A stretch of 64,000 bases of DNA, taken from positions 17,501 to 81,500 of the forward strand of contig JAIUPL010000025.1 in assembly GCA_020160935.1 (NCBI GenBank). The letters run 5' to 3'. The first letter of the stretch is position 1. Every line of letters begins with the position of its first letter. Origin of the DNA: Bacteroidota bacterium. GTDB taxonomy: Bacteria > Bacteroidota > Bacteroidia > Chitinophagales > Saprospiraceae. This document shows, piece by piece, positions 1 through 8,705 of the stretch. Both the position numbers and the translations under genes were made by a program. Under the pieces are notes generated by a model. That model saw only the letters and a list, made by a program, of their open reading frames with translations. It was not told the DNA's origin and ran no database searches.

Positions 1-650
1 CCGGTGAAAAACTTTCCGAAGTAGCCCGCCTTTCCGTTTGTATGACCGGCGTACACGACGCAGAGAGTTGGCATCCGGCAGCCAAAAAAACGGTCGATTT
101 TTATACCCTGAAATCCTATGTGCGCAACCTGCTCGCCCGATTGGGTGTGAGCGGTTTTCAGGAAACTGTACTCCAGGAAACGCCTTACCAGTACGCCTTG
201 CAATACCACCGCGGACCGCAGGAACTCGTTCGTTTCGGCGCCGTACAGCCTGCTATTTTGAAAAAAATGGACATCAAAAACCCGGTGTTTTTTGCCGATT
301 TCCATTTTGACAATATCCTCAAAGCAGTGGGCAACAACAAGATTCAGTTCAGCGAAATCAGCCGCTTCCCGACGGTGCGCCGCGACCTGGCGCTGGTGCT
401 GAACCAGAACGTACCTTTCAGCGACATTGTAGCCCTGGCCAACAAAACGGCCAAAAAAATACTCAAGGAAGTGAACCTGTTCGACGTGTTCGAAGACACC
501 ACCAAACTTGGCGAAGGCAAAAAATCCTATGCCGTAAGTTTCGTTTTTGAAGACGCTGAAAAAACACTTCAGGACAAGGAAATCGACGCACTGACGCAAC
601 AACTCCAGCAGGCTTTCGAAAGCAAACTGGGGGCCGTTATCAGAAAATAA
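1..650 (+). CDS. pheT: Phenylalanyl-tRNA synthetase beta subunit, C-terminal part (cut by window edge)
   Basis: The frame is open from the left edge (first whole codon at base 3), so most of the gene lies outside the window. PheT pairs with PheS in the cytoplasm to charge tRNA-Phe. The last ~95 residues, from [12 protein letters not shown] to the C-terminus, are the ferredoxin-fold anticodon-binding domain that ends bacterial PheT. The part before it ([19 protein letters not shown]) fits the catalytic-like core of the beta subunit. The gene ends in GAVIRK with TAA at 648-650 and is followed by rny after about 100 bases. Identity is firm for the family; nothing can be said about the missing N-terminal tRNA-binding and editing regions. 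Confidence 0.93.
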   Translation, partial: GEKLSEVARLSVCMTGVHDAESWHPAAKKTVDFYTLKSYVRNLLARLGVSGFQETVLQETPYQYALQYHRGPQELVRFGAVQPAILKKMDIKNPVFFADFHFDNILKAVGNNKIQFSEISRFPTVRRDLALVLNQNVPFSDIVALANKTAKKILKEVNLFDVFEDTTKLGEGKKSYAVSFVFEDAEKTLQDKEIDALTQQLQQAFESKLGAVIRK

Positions 651-667
651 GCCGGCGCTTTTTCTCA

Positions 668-700
668 AAACCTGTACGGTTTTTAAAACCTTACAGGTTT
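668..700. repeat. Short palindrome between pheT and rny
   Basis: Inverted repeat AAACCTGTA...TTACAGGTTT around an inner GGTTTTTAAAACC. It sits 18 bases after the pheT stop and could act as a terminator or attenuator. From memory, AAACCTTACAGGTTT-type palindromes are common between genes in Bacteroidota, so it may be one copy of a dispersed family; I see only this copy in the window. Confidence 0.55.
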
Positions 701-754
701 GCCGTAATCGAAAAGCGCTTTCTATTCATAACTCACACACAAAATGCTCAAAAA

Positions 755-2434
755 ATGGAAATCATATCGATATTAATAGGACTTGCGATAGGAGGCGTAG
801 TAGCCTGGCTGATAGCATCCTCCACCATAAAAAAAGGAAACCAGAAATCGATTGAAGAACAAAACAGACAGGCCGATCTTATCATTCAGGAAGCCCGCCT
901 GACCGCAAAACGCCTCGAAGACGAGGCCGCAGTAAAAGCCGAAAAAGTAGTATCCAAAGCAGAGGCCGAAAACGAACGCATCAAGCAGCAGAAAATACAG
1001 GAAGCCAAAGAGCGATACGCCGCCATGCGCCAGGAAGTGGAAACGGAAAAAGCCCGCCGTCAACTGGAACTCAAGGAACTGGAAATTGAAATCGCTGCCC
1101 AGCAGAAAGACCTCAAGGTAGAAACCGACGCCATCAACGCCCGCTTTACCGAACTCGAAACCCGCAAAGGCGAACTCGATACGCGCGAACTCGATCTGGA
1201 AGCCATGCGCGAAAACCTGGATAAACAACTCAAAATCGTCCAGAAGAAAAAAGAAGAACTCGATGCCGCCAATGAAGAGCGCATCAAGGCACTGGAAAAC
1301 ATCGCCAAACTGAACCAGCAGGAGGCCAAAGACCAGTTGCTCGAAGCCGTACGTGCCAAATGCGAAACGGAAGCCACGGTCATCATCCGCGACTCCGTCA
1401 ACCAGGCCAAACTCAACGCCAGCAAGGAAGCCAAGAAAATCGTCATCCAGACGATCCAGCGCATGGCTGCCGAGTTTACCATTGAAAATACCGTGTCGGT
1501 TTTCAACCTCGAAAACGACGATATGAAAGGCCAGATCATCGGCCGTGAAGGCCGCAATATCCGCGCCCTCGAAGCCGCTACCGGCGTAGAAGTGATCGTC
1601 GACGACACGCCCGAAGCCATCGTTATCTCTTCCTTCGACCCCATCCGCCGCGAGGTGGCGCGCCTGTCGCTCCAGCGCCTGGTGGCCGACGGCCGTATTC
1701 ACCCGGCCCGCATCGAGGAAGTGGTGGCCAAAGTGCGCAAACAGCTCGAAGAGCAAATCATCGAAATCGGCGAACGCACCGTCATCGAACTGGGTATCCA
1801 CGGCCTCAATGCCGCCCTCGTGCGCATGGTGGGCCGTATGCGCTTCCGCTCGTCGTATGGCCAGAACATGCTGAAGCACTCCATCGAAACGGCCGAACTG
1901 TGCTCCATCATGGCCGCCGAACTGGGCCTCAATCCGAAGCAGATCAAGATGGCCAAACGCGCCGGTCTGCTGCACGACATCGGTAAAGTGGCCGAAGAAG
2001 AAACAGAACTCTCGCACGCCCTCGTCGGTATGAAAATGTGCGAACAATACGGCGAGCACCCGGTCATCATCAATGCCGTGGGCGCACACCACGACGAGAT
2101 CGAGATGAACAACATCATTTCGCCGATCGTACAGGCTTGCGACGCTATTTCCGGCGCACGCCCCGGCGCTCGTCGCGAAATTCTGGAAAACTACCTCAAA
2201 CGCATCGGCGAACTGGAAGAAATTGCCATGAGCCACGAAGGCGTGTCCAAGGCCTTTGCCATGCAGGCAGGCCGCGAACTGCGCGTGATCGTGGAAGCCG
2301 ACAAGGTGACCGACCAGTACGCCGACGACCTGTCGTTCCTGATTTCACAAAAAATCCAGGACGAAATGCAGTACCCCGGCCAGATCAAGGTGACGGTAAT
2401 CCGGGAAAAACGGGCGGTGGCATACGCCAGGTAG
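755..2434 (+). CDS. rny: Ribonuclease Y, membrane-anchored endoribonuclease
   Basis: 559 residues, slightly longer than the usual ~520. In order: one N-terminal membrane helix ([18 protein letters not shown], about residues 4-21), a long charged coiled coil (about 30-210), a KH RNA-binding domain ([19 protein letters not shown], about 255-320) and an HD phosphohydrolase domain with [14 protein letters not shown] holding the metal-binding HD pair. RNase Y starts mRNA decay by single-strand cuts at the inner face of the cytoplasmic membrane. ATG start at 755. Unlike many relatives there is no zapA gene between pheT and rny here. A family-B word repeat and a conventional hairpin follow the stop. 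Identity is very secure. Confidence 0.96.
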   Translation: MEIISILIGLAIGGVVAWLIASSTIKKGNQKSIEEQNRQADLIIQEARLTAKRLEDEAAVKAEKVVSKAEAENERIKQQKIQEAKERYAAMRQEVETEKARRQLELKELEIEIAAQQKDLKVETDAINARFTELETRKGELDTRELDLEAMRENLDKQLKIVQKKKEELDAANEERIKALENIAKLNQQEAKDQLLEAVRAKCETEATVIIRDSVNQAKLNASKEAKKIVIQTIQRMAAEFTIENTVSVFNLENDDMKGQIIGREGRNIRALEAATGVEVIVDDTPEAIVISSFDPIRREVARLSLQRLVADGRIHPARIEEVVAKVRKQLEEQIIEIGERTVIELGIHGLNAALVRMVGRMRFRSSYGQNMLKHSIETAELCSIMAAELGLNPKQIKMAKRAGLLHDIGKVAEEETELSHALVGMKMCEQYGEHPVIINAVGAHHDEIEMNNIISPIVQACDAISGARPGARREILENYLKRIGELEEIAMSHEGVSKAFAMQAGRELRVIVEADKVTDQYADDLSFLISQKIQDEMQYPGQIKVTVIREKRAVAYAR

Positions 2435-2438
2435 CGAG

Positions 2439-2513
2439 GTTATCAGTTATTAGTTATTGGTTATCAGGGTGGTAACGCTTGGGGGAATTTGAACCGGGCG
2501 TTACCATTTTTTA
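2439..2513 (+). terminator. One-armed GTTATCA repeat leading into a hairpin terminator after rny
   Basis: Bases 2439-2470 are three to four GTTATYR heptamers, the left arm of the family-B palindromes, but the matching right arm is absent. Directly after it comes a separate hairpin, GGTAACGC (2471-2478) with GCGTTACC (2499-2506), followed by ATTTTTTAT. That is a normal intrinsic terminator for rny. Confidence 0.7.
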
Positions 2514-2539
2514 TGGAATAAAATTAAACACATTTAACT

Positions 2540-3637
2540 ATGTACTCTGGTAAAATCATCGTATTCATCTGTACATTATTATTTATTAAAGTTTCCCTGG
2601 TAGCACAAAACACATCCGCCGGGGATAATACCTTTCTTATTCCGGAGATCGGCATGGAAGTGCAATTCCCCTCACAGCCCAGATTCAGTAAAGGAATGGA
2701 TAAAGGGTATCTTGGATACTTTTCAACGTGTCACTCTTACGAGGGCGCCAATGATTATTATCTGGACACCATTGCCTTTGCCTTAAGAGTGGGTGTATAC
2801 TACAATGAGAATACTTCCGATACAATCGGTGTGCATACGAAAGGTCTGAAGGCGCTTCGGAATATGGTGCAATTCGATAAAACACTCAAGATCATTCTGG
2901 ATGAAGCGACGCAATTCCATGGGCTGCCCGCGCGTCGGTTTAAAGTTCTCATTGGCGATGAAAACCCACTTGTCTTATCGATGATTACATTCGCCATGGG
3001 GCCGTACTTTATTGAATTGCAGATATATGACCCCAGCATTCCCGGTATGGAAGAAAAGGTATGGAAAAATCGTCCGTTTTTTCAGAGCATTTCCTTTACC
3101 CATCCTATGCCTGTAAGACTGCTTAGGGAAAGTCGTGCGGATAGCGATAGTTGCGAATTATTTCCTTGTTATTTAGAAGAACAACAAATGGTCGCCTATT
3201 TTCCGGCAGCACCCCTGATTATCCGGGGAAAACTTAATTCGGAAACCCAAGTGACGAAATACCTCTTGGCGCCGTTCGAGCAGGAGCAAGTACTGGTATA
3301 CGGGCTGGAATTTTATGAAGGTAAACAACCACTTGGTACCCTTACCGACTCAGCCTACATCTCGATGTTCCTGAAATCCAGCAGTGCTTTACTTAAAGTT
3401 AGTGAAGAAGAAAAATTGATTTCCTCACGCCCAATCAAATTTCAGGGCAAACCTGCTATGGATTTGCACACGTCTACGACGCTCCCTCCTAATCCGGACG
3501 GTATTCAGGAAATCGATATTCACTCCAGGATATTTATACATCAGGGCAGGGTCGTGCGTATGTTTACTTACAGAAAAGCAGGAATGCTGGAGAATTATCC
3601 GGCGATTTGCTTTTTTGACTGGATGGTGTTTTTGTAA
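2540..3637 (+). CDS. Exported protein of unknown function
   Basis: 365 residues. The N-terminus (KIIVFICTLLFIKVSLVAQ) is a signal peptide with likely cleavage after VAQ near residue 22; no lipobox cysteine is visible. I do not recognise the mature part. It looks like two related halves, each opening with a phrase about values such as MEVQFPSQPRF and MVAYFPAAPLI, suggesting a duplicated beta-rich domain; this is inference. There is no T9SS sorting domain, so a periplasmic location is most likely. Base use is richer in A+T than rny and the amylase gene. The stop codon abuts a perfect palindrome with no gap. Confidence 0.75.
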   Translation: MYSGKIIVFICTLLFIKVSLVAQNTSAGDNTFLIPEIGMEVQFPSQPRFSKGMDKGYLGYFSTCHSYEGANDYYLDTIAFALRVGVYYNENTSDTIGVHTKGLKALRNMVQFDKTLKIILDEATQFHGLPARRFKVLIGDENPLVLSMITFAMGPYFIELQIYDPSIPGMEEKVWKNRPFFQSISFTHPMPVRLLRESRADSDSCELFPCYLEEQQMVAYFPAAPLIIRGKLNSETQVTKYLLAPFEQEQVLVYGLEFYEGKQPLGTLTDSAYISMFLKSSSALLKVSEEEKLISSRPIKFQGKPAMDLHTSTTLPPNPDGIQEIDIHSRIFIHQGRVVRMFTYRKAGMLENYPAICFFDWMVFL

Positions 3638-3728
3638 CTTAGTGGTGGCATGGGGATAAAACTGGAAGAGGTTTTTTTCGCGTAGCGAAAAAAACCTCTT
3701 CCAGTTTTATCCCCATGCCACCACTAAG
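3638..3728. repeat. Perfect palindrome, 44-bp arms, 3-base loop
   Basis: Left arm 3638-3681, loop GTA, right arm 3685-3728; I find no mismatch. Outer sequence CTTAGTGGTGGCATGGGG. It starts on the base after the stop of the upstream gene. The inner 28 bp differ from the sister element at 4996-5086 while both arms of each element agree, so arms are kept matched within each copy. Probably a strong transcription terminator in either direction. Confidence 0.95.
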
Positions 3729-3767
3729 CATCCGTCTGGTTTGTCAATCGGTAAACTACTACCTGCC

Positions 3768-4988
3768 ATGTACTTCACCAATCACCCTATTGTCACCGAT
3801 TTTAACCGCTTCGTCGATTACATCTGTGATACCGAAAAAATAGAACTGACCAAAACCACTGCCAACTTACGAGCGGTAGAGTTGCTGGCCCTCAACGAGC
3901 GGATGCAACAACCCCTCCTTGATACCAAAAACAAGCCTACCCACAAGGACTTTGTTTTGTTGACGACCTTTTTCTACATCGGATTGGCGGCCGACTTATG
4001 GCGAAAAAAACGCAATGTCAAAGGAGCGTACTTTCTAACCGCGGAATCTTCCAGAATTGCCTTGTATGACCAAATGACTGACGATGAGCGCTACGGGTTC
4101 CTGCTTCAGGCGTACTGGTGTTATTTTGATGTCGAATCTGCCTTTGATGACAGAGGATATTACTTTATGGACAATTTACTGGAAGGAATTAGTCAGTTGG
4201 AAGCAGGCAAAACATACACGAACCTGGGATCTATCGGCAATTACAGAAGGCCAAAACACCTGATGGTTGTGCTGGCTGCGTTCGGCGTGTTGGAATATAC
4301 AGTAACTCCGGAAAAAGGACCTGATACCTACATCCACCTGAGTTCTTTAACCATTTCAGAAACAGGTAAAAAAATATTATCAGTGCTTGGCACAGAAAAT
4401 ATGATGATACAATGGCGTGACTTGAATCCTAATATGACCTCGCAACTTTGGGAAAAACTGTACGGTAAACCGGAGGGAGAAATACCGGAACTTTCTGATT
4501 TTTTTGAAAAATTCAAAACGGTTTTCCCGGACTGGAAAGTAAAAAAACGCCTGTTCCCGATAGGGAAACCGGCGGTTATGGGTGTTTTTAAATTAAAAAT
4601 CGCTTTGAGTGCTAAGTGTTATCGGGTCATCGAAATGCATTCCAGTATGTCTTTTGTGCAATTGCACCTTGCTATACAGGATATCTTCGATTTTGATAAT
4701 GATCACTTATACGCCTTTTACCTGAACGGTAGAGCCCATCACAAACCAGGCAATGTCATTGGCGACCCGAGGGGGGGCTACATGGATGGCGACTATCCTG
4801 CCGATTTGATTCTGTTGGGCGAGGTGGATTTGTATGCCGGACAATCGCTTTTGTATGTTTTTGACTTTGGCGATAGTTGGGAGTTTTCCGTCGAAATCAT
4901 GGATTTTTCCGTTTCTGATGATAAAATTCACGGCAATTATAAACTAATTCAGTCGGTGGGCGATTCACCGGATCAATACAATTATTAG
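3768..4988 (+). CDS. Protein with C-terminal plasmid pRiA4b ORF-3-like domain
   Basis: The start is the ATG at 3768 (MYFTNHPIVTDFN); a TTG at 3741 in the same frame is possible but lies almost inside the palindrome. About 406 residues. The C-terminal ~130 residues (VFKLKIALSAKCYRVIEMHS ... YVFDFGDSWEFSVEI) match the pRiA4b ORF-3-like/TnpR-like fold, including the hallmark FDFGDSWEF. This domain is widespread and its function is not settled. The N-terminal ~270 residues are mostly helical and I do not recognise them. The gene stands alone between two palindromes of the same family, which suggests it moves or is exchanged as a cassette. No membrane or signal segments are seen. Confidence 0.8.
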   Translation: MYFTNHPIVTDFNRFVDYICDTEKIELTKTTANLRAVELLALNERMQQPLLDTKNKPTHKDFVLLTTFFYIGLAADLWRKKRNVKGAYFLTAESSRIALYDQMTDDERYGFLLQAYWCYFDVESAFDDRGYYFMDNLLEGISQLEAGKTYTNLGSIGNYRRPKHLMVVLAAFGVLEYTVTPEKGPDTYIHLSSLTISETGKKILSVLGTENMMIQWRDLNPNMTSQLWEKLYGKPEGEIPELSDFFEKFKTVFPDWKVKKRLFPIGKPAVMGVFKLKIALSAKCYRVIEMHSSMSFVQLHLAIQDIFDFDNDHLYAFYLNGRAHHKPGNVIGDPRGGYMDGDYPADLILLGEVDLYAGQSLLYVFDFGDSWEFSVEIMDFSVSDDKIHGNYKLIQSVGDSPDQYNY

Positions 4989-4995
4989 TGTAACG

Positions 4996-5086
4996 TAGTG
5001 GTGGCATTGGGGTAAAATAAAAACGTGTTGTTTTCTCGCAAGGCGAGAAAACAACACGTTTTTATTTTACCCCAATGCCACCACTA
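4996..5086. repeat. Palindrome, 44-bp arms, 3-base loop, sister of the one at 3638
   Basis: Left arm 4996-5039, loop AAG, right arm 5043-5086. It shares the outer TAGTGGTGGCAT with the element at 3638-3728 and has the same arm and loop lengths, but a different inner sequence. It lies between the convergent ends of the pRiA4b-like gene and the amylase-family gene and would terminate both. Confidence 0.95.
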
Positions 5087-5091
5087 AGGAC

Positions 5092-6993
5092 TCACATCAA
5101 CTCAATCACCTGCACCGACATGGCCGGCACTGCTATTTTCTTCAAGTCATTCAGCGTCGTATCATCCAGCACATTTTTTCCTTTAGTAAAACCGTACAGT
5201 CGCTCCGAGAAGCGTTTGGTATCCAGCGTTTTCGCTTCGTCGCTCTGGTTTAAAATCACCATGACCGACTGCGTATCGGTATGCCGGAAATAGACGTACA
5301 TACCATCCTGCGGCAGGAACTGCGTGAGTTGGCCGCTTTGCAGGGCAGGGCTTTTTTTGCGGTATTGAGCCAGTTTTTTTACAAAATTAAAGGCTTCATT
5401 TTCTTTTGCCGTGCGGCCGGCAGCAGTGAATTTATTTTCCTTGTCGCCAGGCCAGCCCCCCGGAAAATCGCGCCGCACCTCGGCATCTGAGGGGTTTTTG
5501 AAGTTTTTCATCAAAACTTCCGTACCGTAGTACAATTGTGGCACCCCGCGCTGGGTGAGCAGTATGGCGATGCCCTGTTTGTATTTGTTCATGTCTTCGC
5601 CGACAACGGAAAAGAAACGATTCTGGTCGTGGTTGTCCAGAAAGGTCATGTTCAGGTTGGGATTTTCATAAATCATATCCTGACCAAACATGATACACAG
5701 GCGGTTGAAACCTTTATCCCAGTCCAGTTTTTCATTGAGTGCGTCGTTGATGGCGTAGTAAAAAACAAAGTCATTGGGCGAGGTGCAGTTGCTTTTAAAC
5801 GGTATATTCAGGTTGTTGCGCACAAAAAACGCCTGGCTGACCACCGTTTTTACCGCATTTTCCGCCGTAATAAACATGCCCGGATATTCGTCGAGCAGGG
5901 CGGCATTGCAGCGATTCATAAAATCGAGGTCGTTGTACTGGTAGGTATCCACCCGCCACCCGTCGATGCCGAAAAACTCCACCGTCCAGAGCGCATGTTG
6001 TATCAGGTAATTGGCAACGAAAGGATTATGCTGGTTGAGGTCGGGCAGGAACGGCACAAACCAGCCGTTTTGCTGCACGTTGAAATCGGCGGTACTACCG
6101 TGCAGCAGGTCGAATACCGCATCGTCGCGATACGATGTGTTGGTGTAGGTGTCCCACTGGTTGAGCCAGTTTTTCATGGGCTGGTCGCGCAAAAACCAGT
6201 GGTTGATGCCCACGTGGTTGTACACAGCGTCCTGGATGATTTTAATGCCCCGGGCATGTGCGGCGTCGATGAGACTTTGATAAGCAGCATTGCCGCCAAG
6301 CCGTCGGTCGACATTGTAATGGTCGGTAAATCCATATCCGTGGTAGGCCGAGCGCATGGCGCCGCCTTCATCGGTCTGGGGCTGGTTGTTTTCGATCACA
6401 GGATTGAGCCAGAGAGCCGTGATGCCCAGGTCGCTGAGGTAATCGAGGTGGTTCTGGATGCCTTTCAGGTCGCCGCCATGCCGCAGAAAAGGGTTGTTGC
6501 GGTCGGAAGCCGTATCTGCCATGTCGGCAAATTTGTCATTGGACGGGTCGCCGTTGGAAAACCGATCAGGCAACGCCAGGTAAATCAGGTCTTTGGAGGT
6601 GACGTTCTGCGGGTGCTTGTCGCGCACTTTGAGTTCGTAGGCGCGGGATGTTTTGACCGTTTCCGTCACCATTTTTTTGCCGCGTTTCACCTGCACAGTT
6701 TTGCTGAGTTCGAGGTTGAACGTACCGGCTTGTGTTTCCGGCGCGATATAGAGATCGACAAACAGGTAGTTCGGATTTTCCACTTCATACACCTGCCGAA
6801 TGACAACGCCGGGATAGGAAATTTGTACAGCCGAACCTTTCAGGTCTTTGCCGTACACCAGCAATTGCAGTTCCGGGTTTTTCATGCCCACCCACCAGTT
6901 GGTCGGGTCAATGCGTTGAATAGCAGGGTTTTGTGCAGATATATGGAGAAGCGCAAGGCAAAAGAAAAGAAAGGGGAAAGAACGTTTTTTCAT
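5092..6993 (-). CDS. Exported alpha-amylase-family glycoside hydrolase (GH13), cyclomaltodextrinase/SusA-like
   Basis: 633 residues with a signal peptide (FPFLFFCLALLHISAQ). An N-terminal beta-sandwich of the cyclomaltodextrinase type (about 25-125) precedes the GH13 barrel. Visible GH13 motifs: DAVYNH (about 255-259), GWRVDTY with nucleophile Asp349, TAEN with the acid/base Glu378, and FLDNHDQNRF for the third carboxylate; a small C-terminal beta domain ends the protein. The predicted role is hydrolysis of alpha-1,4 glucans or maltodextrins in the periplasm or at the surface. There are no SusC/SusD neighbours, so this is not a full starch-utilisation locus. The exact substrate cannot be told from sequence alone; neopullulanase is an alternative. 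Confidence 0.9.
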   Translation of the reverse strand: MKKRSFPFLFFCLALLHISAQNPAIQRIDPTNWWVGMKNPELQLLVYGKDLKGSAVQISYPGVVIRQVYEVENPNYLFVDLYIAPETQAGTFNLELSKTVQVKRGKKMVTETVKTSRAYELKVRDKHPQNVTSKDLIYLALPDRFSNGDPSNDKFADMADTASDRNNPFLRHGGDLKGIQNHLDYLSDLGITALWLNPVIENNQPQTDEGGAMRSAYHGYGFTDHYNVDRRLGGNAAYQSLIDAAHARGIKIIQDAVYNHVGINHWFLRDQPMKNWLNQWDTYTNTSYRDDAVFDLLHGSTADFNVQQNGWFVPFLPDLNQHNPFVANYLIQHALWTVEFFGIDGWRVDTYQYNDLDFMNRCNAALLDEYPGMFITAENAVKTVVSQAFFVRNNLNIPFKSNCTSPNDFVFYYAINDALNEKLDWDKGFNRLCIMFGQDMIYENPNLNMTFLDNHDQNRFFSVVGEDMNKYKQGIAILLTQRGVPQLYYGTEVLMKNFKNPSDAEVRRDFPGGWPGDKENKFTAAGRTAKENEAFNFVKKLAQYRKKSPALQSGQLTQFLPQDGMYVYFRHTDTQSVMVILNQSDEAKTLDTKRFSERLYGFTKGKNVLDDTTLNDLKKIAVPAMSVQVIELM

Positions 6994-7046
6994 AACTTGA
7001 TGTGGTTGTTGGTGTGTTGATTGGGGGATTGAATATTTATATCATT

Positions 7047-7090
7047 CCAGGGCGTTGCCCTGGGCTATTGAATACGCCCTTTCAGGGCTT
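7047..7090 (+). repeat. Dispersed GGGCGTTGCCC/CGCCCTTTCAGGGC element, copy 1
   Basis: A palindrome CCAGGGCGTTGCCCTGG (7047-7063), then GCTATTGAATACGCCC and TTTCAGGGCTT. The same 45-bp layout recurs at 34386-34430, 35749-35793 (inverted) and 42015-42060. It lies upstream of the amylase gene and before the CTCTCAC array. No coding capacity. Function unknown. Confidence 0.8.
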
Positions 7091-7153
7091 CTGGTGATTC
7101 TTGGCGTATTTCACTTGTATTGGATAATGCTCCTGCGAAGCGGCGTATGCTAC

Positions 7154-7207
7154 GGTCTCTCACCTCTCACCCTCTCACTCTCTCACCCTCTCACTCTCTC
7201 ACTCTCT
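7154..7207 (-). repeat. CTCTCAC/GTGAGAG tandem array, single arm
   Basis: Seven to eight copies of a 7-8-bp word (CTCTCACC, CTCTCACT) ending at the 3' end of the ATP-grasp gene. Read on that gene's strand it is (A)GTGAGAG, which puts TGA in successive frames just after the stop. No matching inverted arm is seen nearby. Confidence 0.8.
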
Positions 7208-7208
7208 A

Positions 7209-8426
7209 TTAATGTCCTGGTTTGTCCGGCGCCGGCGCGCTCGCGTGGTAATCCCGTTGTACCCGATGCGCATAGTCGTCGAGCAGTTCGAGTACACGTT
7301 CGCGTTTGGGCGATTGTACAATCAGGCCGATGTGGTTGGTCATATCGTACATGCGCCACACAATTTCCGGGTCGATGAACTGGCTGGTATCCGGATTTTC
7401 CTGGCGTGTGAGCGACACGATAATACCCGAATAGTCGTTGCGCACTTTGGGGAGTTTGTATTTTTCGCCGCTGGCAACGGCCACTTCAAGGCGGGCCCAT
7501 TCGTACCAGAGGTTGATGCCGGAAGACGCTTCCACCATTTCGGCGAGGTGTGCGCCGCCGACACGCGAGGCCGTTTCGAGGAAATAGAACTCCCCGGTTT
7601 CCCTGTTTTTGATGAATTCGGAGTGGCTGGCACTGTACTGCATGCCGAAAGCATCCATTACATTGGCGTTCAGTTTGAGCAGTTTTTTCTCGTCGTCGGA
7701 GCCGAAGGGCACCGTGGCGCTGCGGAAAATGCCGCCGCCGTGGGCCACTTCAAAGGGCGTAGACAGGTATTGCGACACGCGGGAGAAGATGATTTTACCA
7801 CCTTCCGACAGAGAATCGACATGGTAAACGTCGCCAGGTTTGAACTGCTCTACGAGGTAGTTATGGCGTTCCCCGCCCAGTTTTTCGAGGTGCGCCCAGA
7901 GTTCTTCTGCCGAATACACTTTTTTCATGCCGGTAGCAGAGGCCTGGCCGCGTGGTTTGACGATCCAGGGCGCTTCTACTTTCTGGGTAAACTGGTGAAT
8001 ATCATCGTCATTGAACAGCGGCGAAAATGCCGGCACCGGAATGCCTGCATCGGCGGCCGTGATGCGCATGGCGAGTTTGTCGCGGAAGTGGCGGGCAGTA
8101 GTTTGGCCCATGCCCGGGCTGCGGAAATGCTCGCGCAGGTAAGCGCCTTTTTCTACGTCGAAATCGTCGAGGGCCACAATGCGGTCGATTTTTCTGGAAC
8201 GCATCAGCCAGGCCAGCCCGGCCGCTACATCTTCCATATTCCACTCATTTTCAGGGCCTTGTTCGACGAAAAAAATGTCGTCGAGCGCTTCTCTTGCCCA
8301 GGGCTTGTGCTCCAGTTTTTTGGAGGTGACCAGGTAAACGGTCGCTCCGGCGGCTTTCATGCCGCGCAAAAAATCATTGCCCTTGAAATAACTGGCAATA
8401 CATATAAATGCTACAGGTCTGGACAT
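7209..8426 (-). CDS. ATP-grasp domain ligase
   Basis: 405 residues, cytoplasmic. An N-terminal pre-ATP-grasp domain (VAFICIASYFKGNDFLRGMK) is followed by ATP-grasp motifs: KLAMRITAADAGIPVPAF, WIVKPRGQASATGMKKVYS for nucleotide binding, FLETASRVGGAHLAEMV for the metal-binding Glu/Arg loop. This class joins a carboxylate to an amine or thiol through an acyl-phosphate; the substrate is not readable from sequence. The general layout matches single-domain carboxylate-amine ligases found next to secondary-metabolite or cell-surface genes. The next gene on the same strand is a nucleotidyltransferase/GHMP-kinase fusion, separated by a large palindrome, so the two are probably separate transcripts. 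Confidence 0.85.
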   Translation of the reverse strand: MSRPVAFICIASYFKGNDFLRGMKAAGATVYLVTSKKLEHKPWAREALDDIFFVEQGPENEWNMEDVAAGLAWLMRSRKIDRIVALDDFDVEKGAYLREHFRSPGMGQTTARHFRDKLAMRITAADAGIPVPAFSPLFNDDDIHQFTQKVEAPWIVKPRGQASATGMKKVYSAEELWAHLEKLGGERHNYLVEQFKPGDVYHVDSLSEGGKIIFSRVSQYLSTPFEVAHGGGIFRSATVPFGSDDEKKLLKLNANVMDAFGMQYSASHSEFIKNRETGEFYFLETASRVGGAHLAEMVEASSGINLWYEWARLEVAVASGEKYKLPKVRNDYSGIIVSLTRQENPDTSQFIDPEIVWRMYDMTNHIGLIVQSPKRERVLELLDDYAHRVQRDYHASAPAPDKPGH

Positions 8427-8540
8427 AGGATGCGGGTTTGTTCTTTAATTCTGGCAAAAAACGTGAAAAGTTCGCAATCCAAGGCCAGGAATGGATTTTT
8501 GCGGTAAATTATTTTTGGATGGGTGTGGGAATCAGGATTT

Positions 8541-8694
8541 TTGGGAGGTTGAATTAGGATTTTGGGGATATTATAGGATTAGAAGGATTCCCGGCGTGAT
8601 GTTGACAATTTATCAGAATTCATAAAATTGTGCAATCAAGTTCGGAGTCATTCTAATCCTATAATATCCCCAAAATCCTAATTCAACCTCCCAA
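8541..8694. repeat. Large palindrome, 44-bp arms rich in AGGATT
   Basis: Left arm 8541-8584, loop of 66 bases, right arm 8651-8694; arms match over 44 bp and partly beyond. AGGATT-like words recur within each arm. The loop holds a weak inner pairing (ACAATTT/AAATTGT). The stop codon of the fusion gene (8706) lies in the imperfect outer extension. Confidence 0.93.
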
Positions 8695-8705
8695 AAAATC
8701 TTGAT

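Noticed and set aside
773-2236. 487-codon open frame opposite rny
   Set aside because: Antisense shadow of a conserved gene; its composition follows rny codons in reverse and no domain is recognisable.
3638-5086. Integron cassette with attC sites
   Set aside because: Palindromes are perfect with 3-base loops and lack the bulged bases and GTTRRRY core of attC; no integrase.
5536-7020. 494-codon open frame opposite the amylase-family gene
   Set aside because: Shadow frame; the minus-strand protein has all GH13 motifs and a signal peptide.
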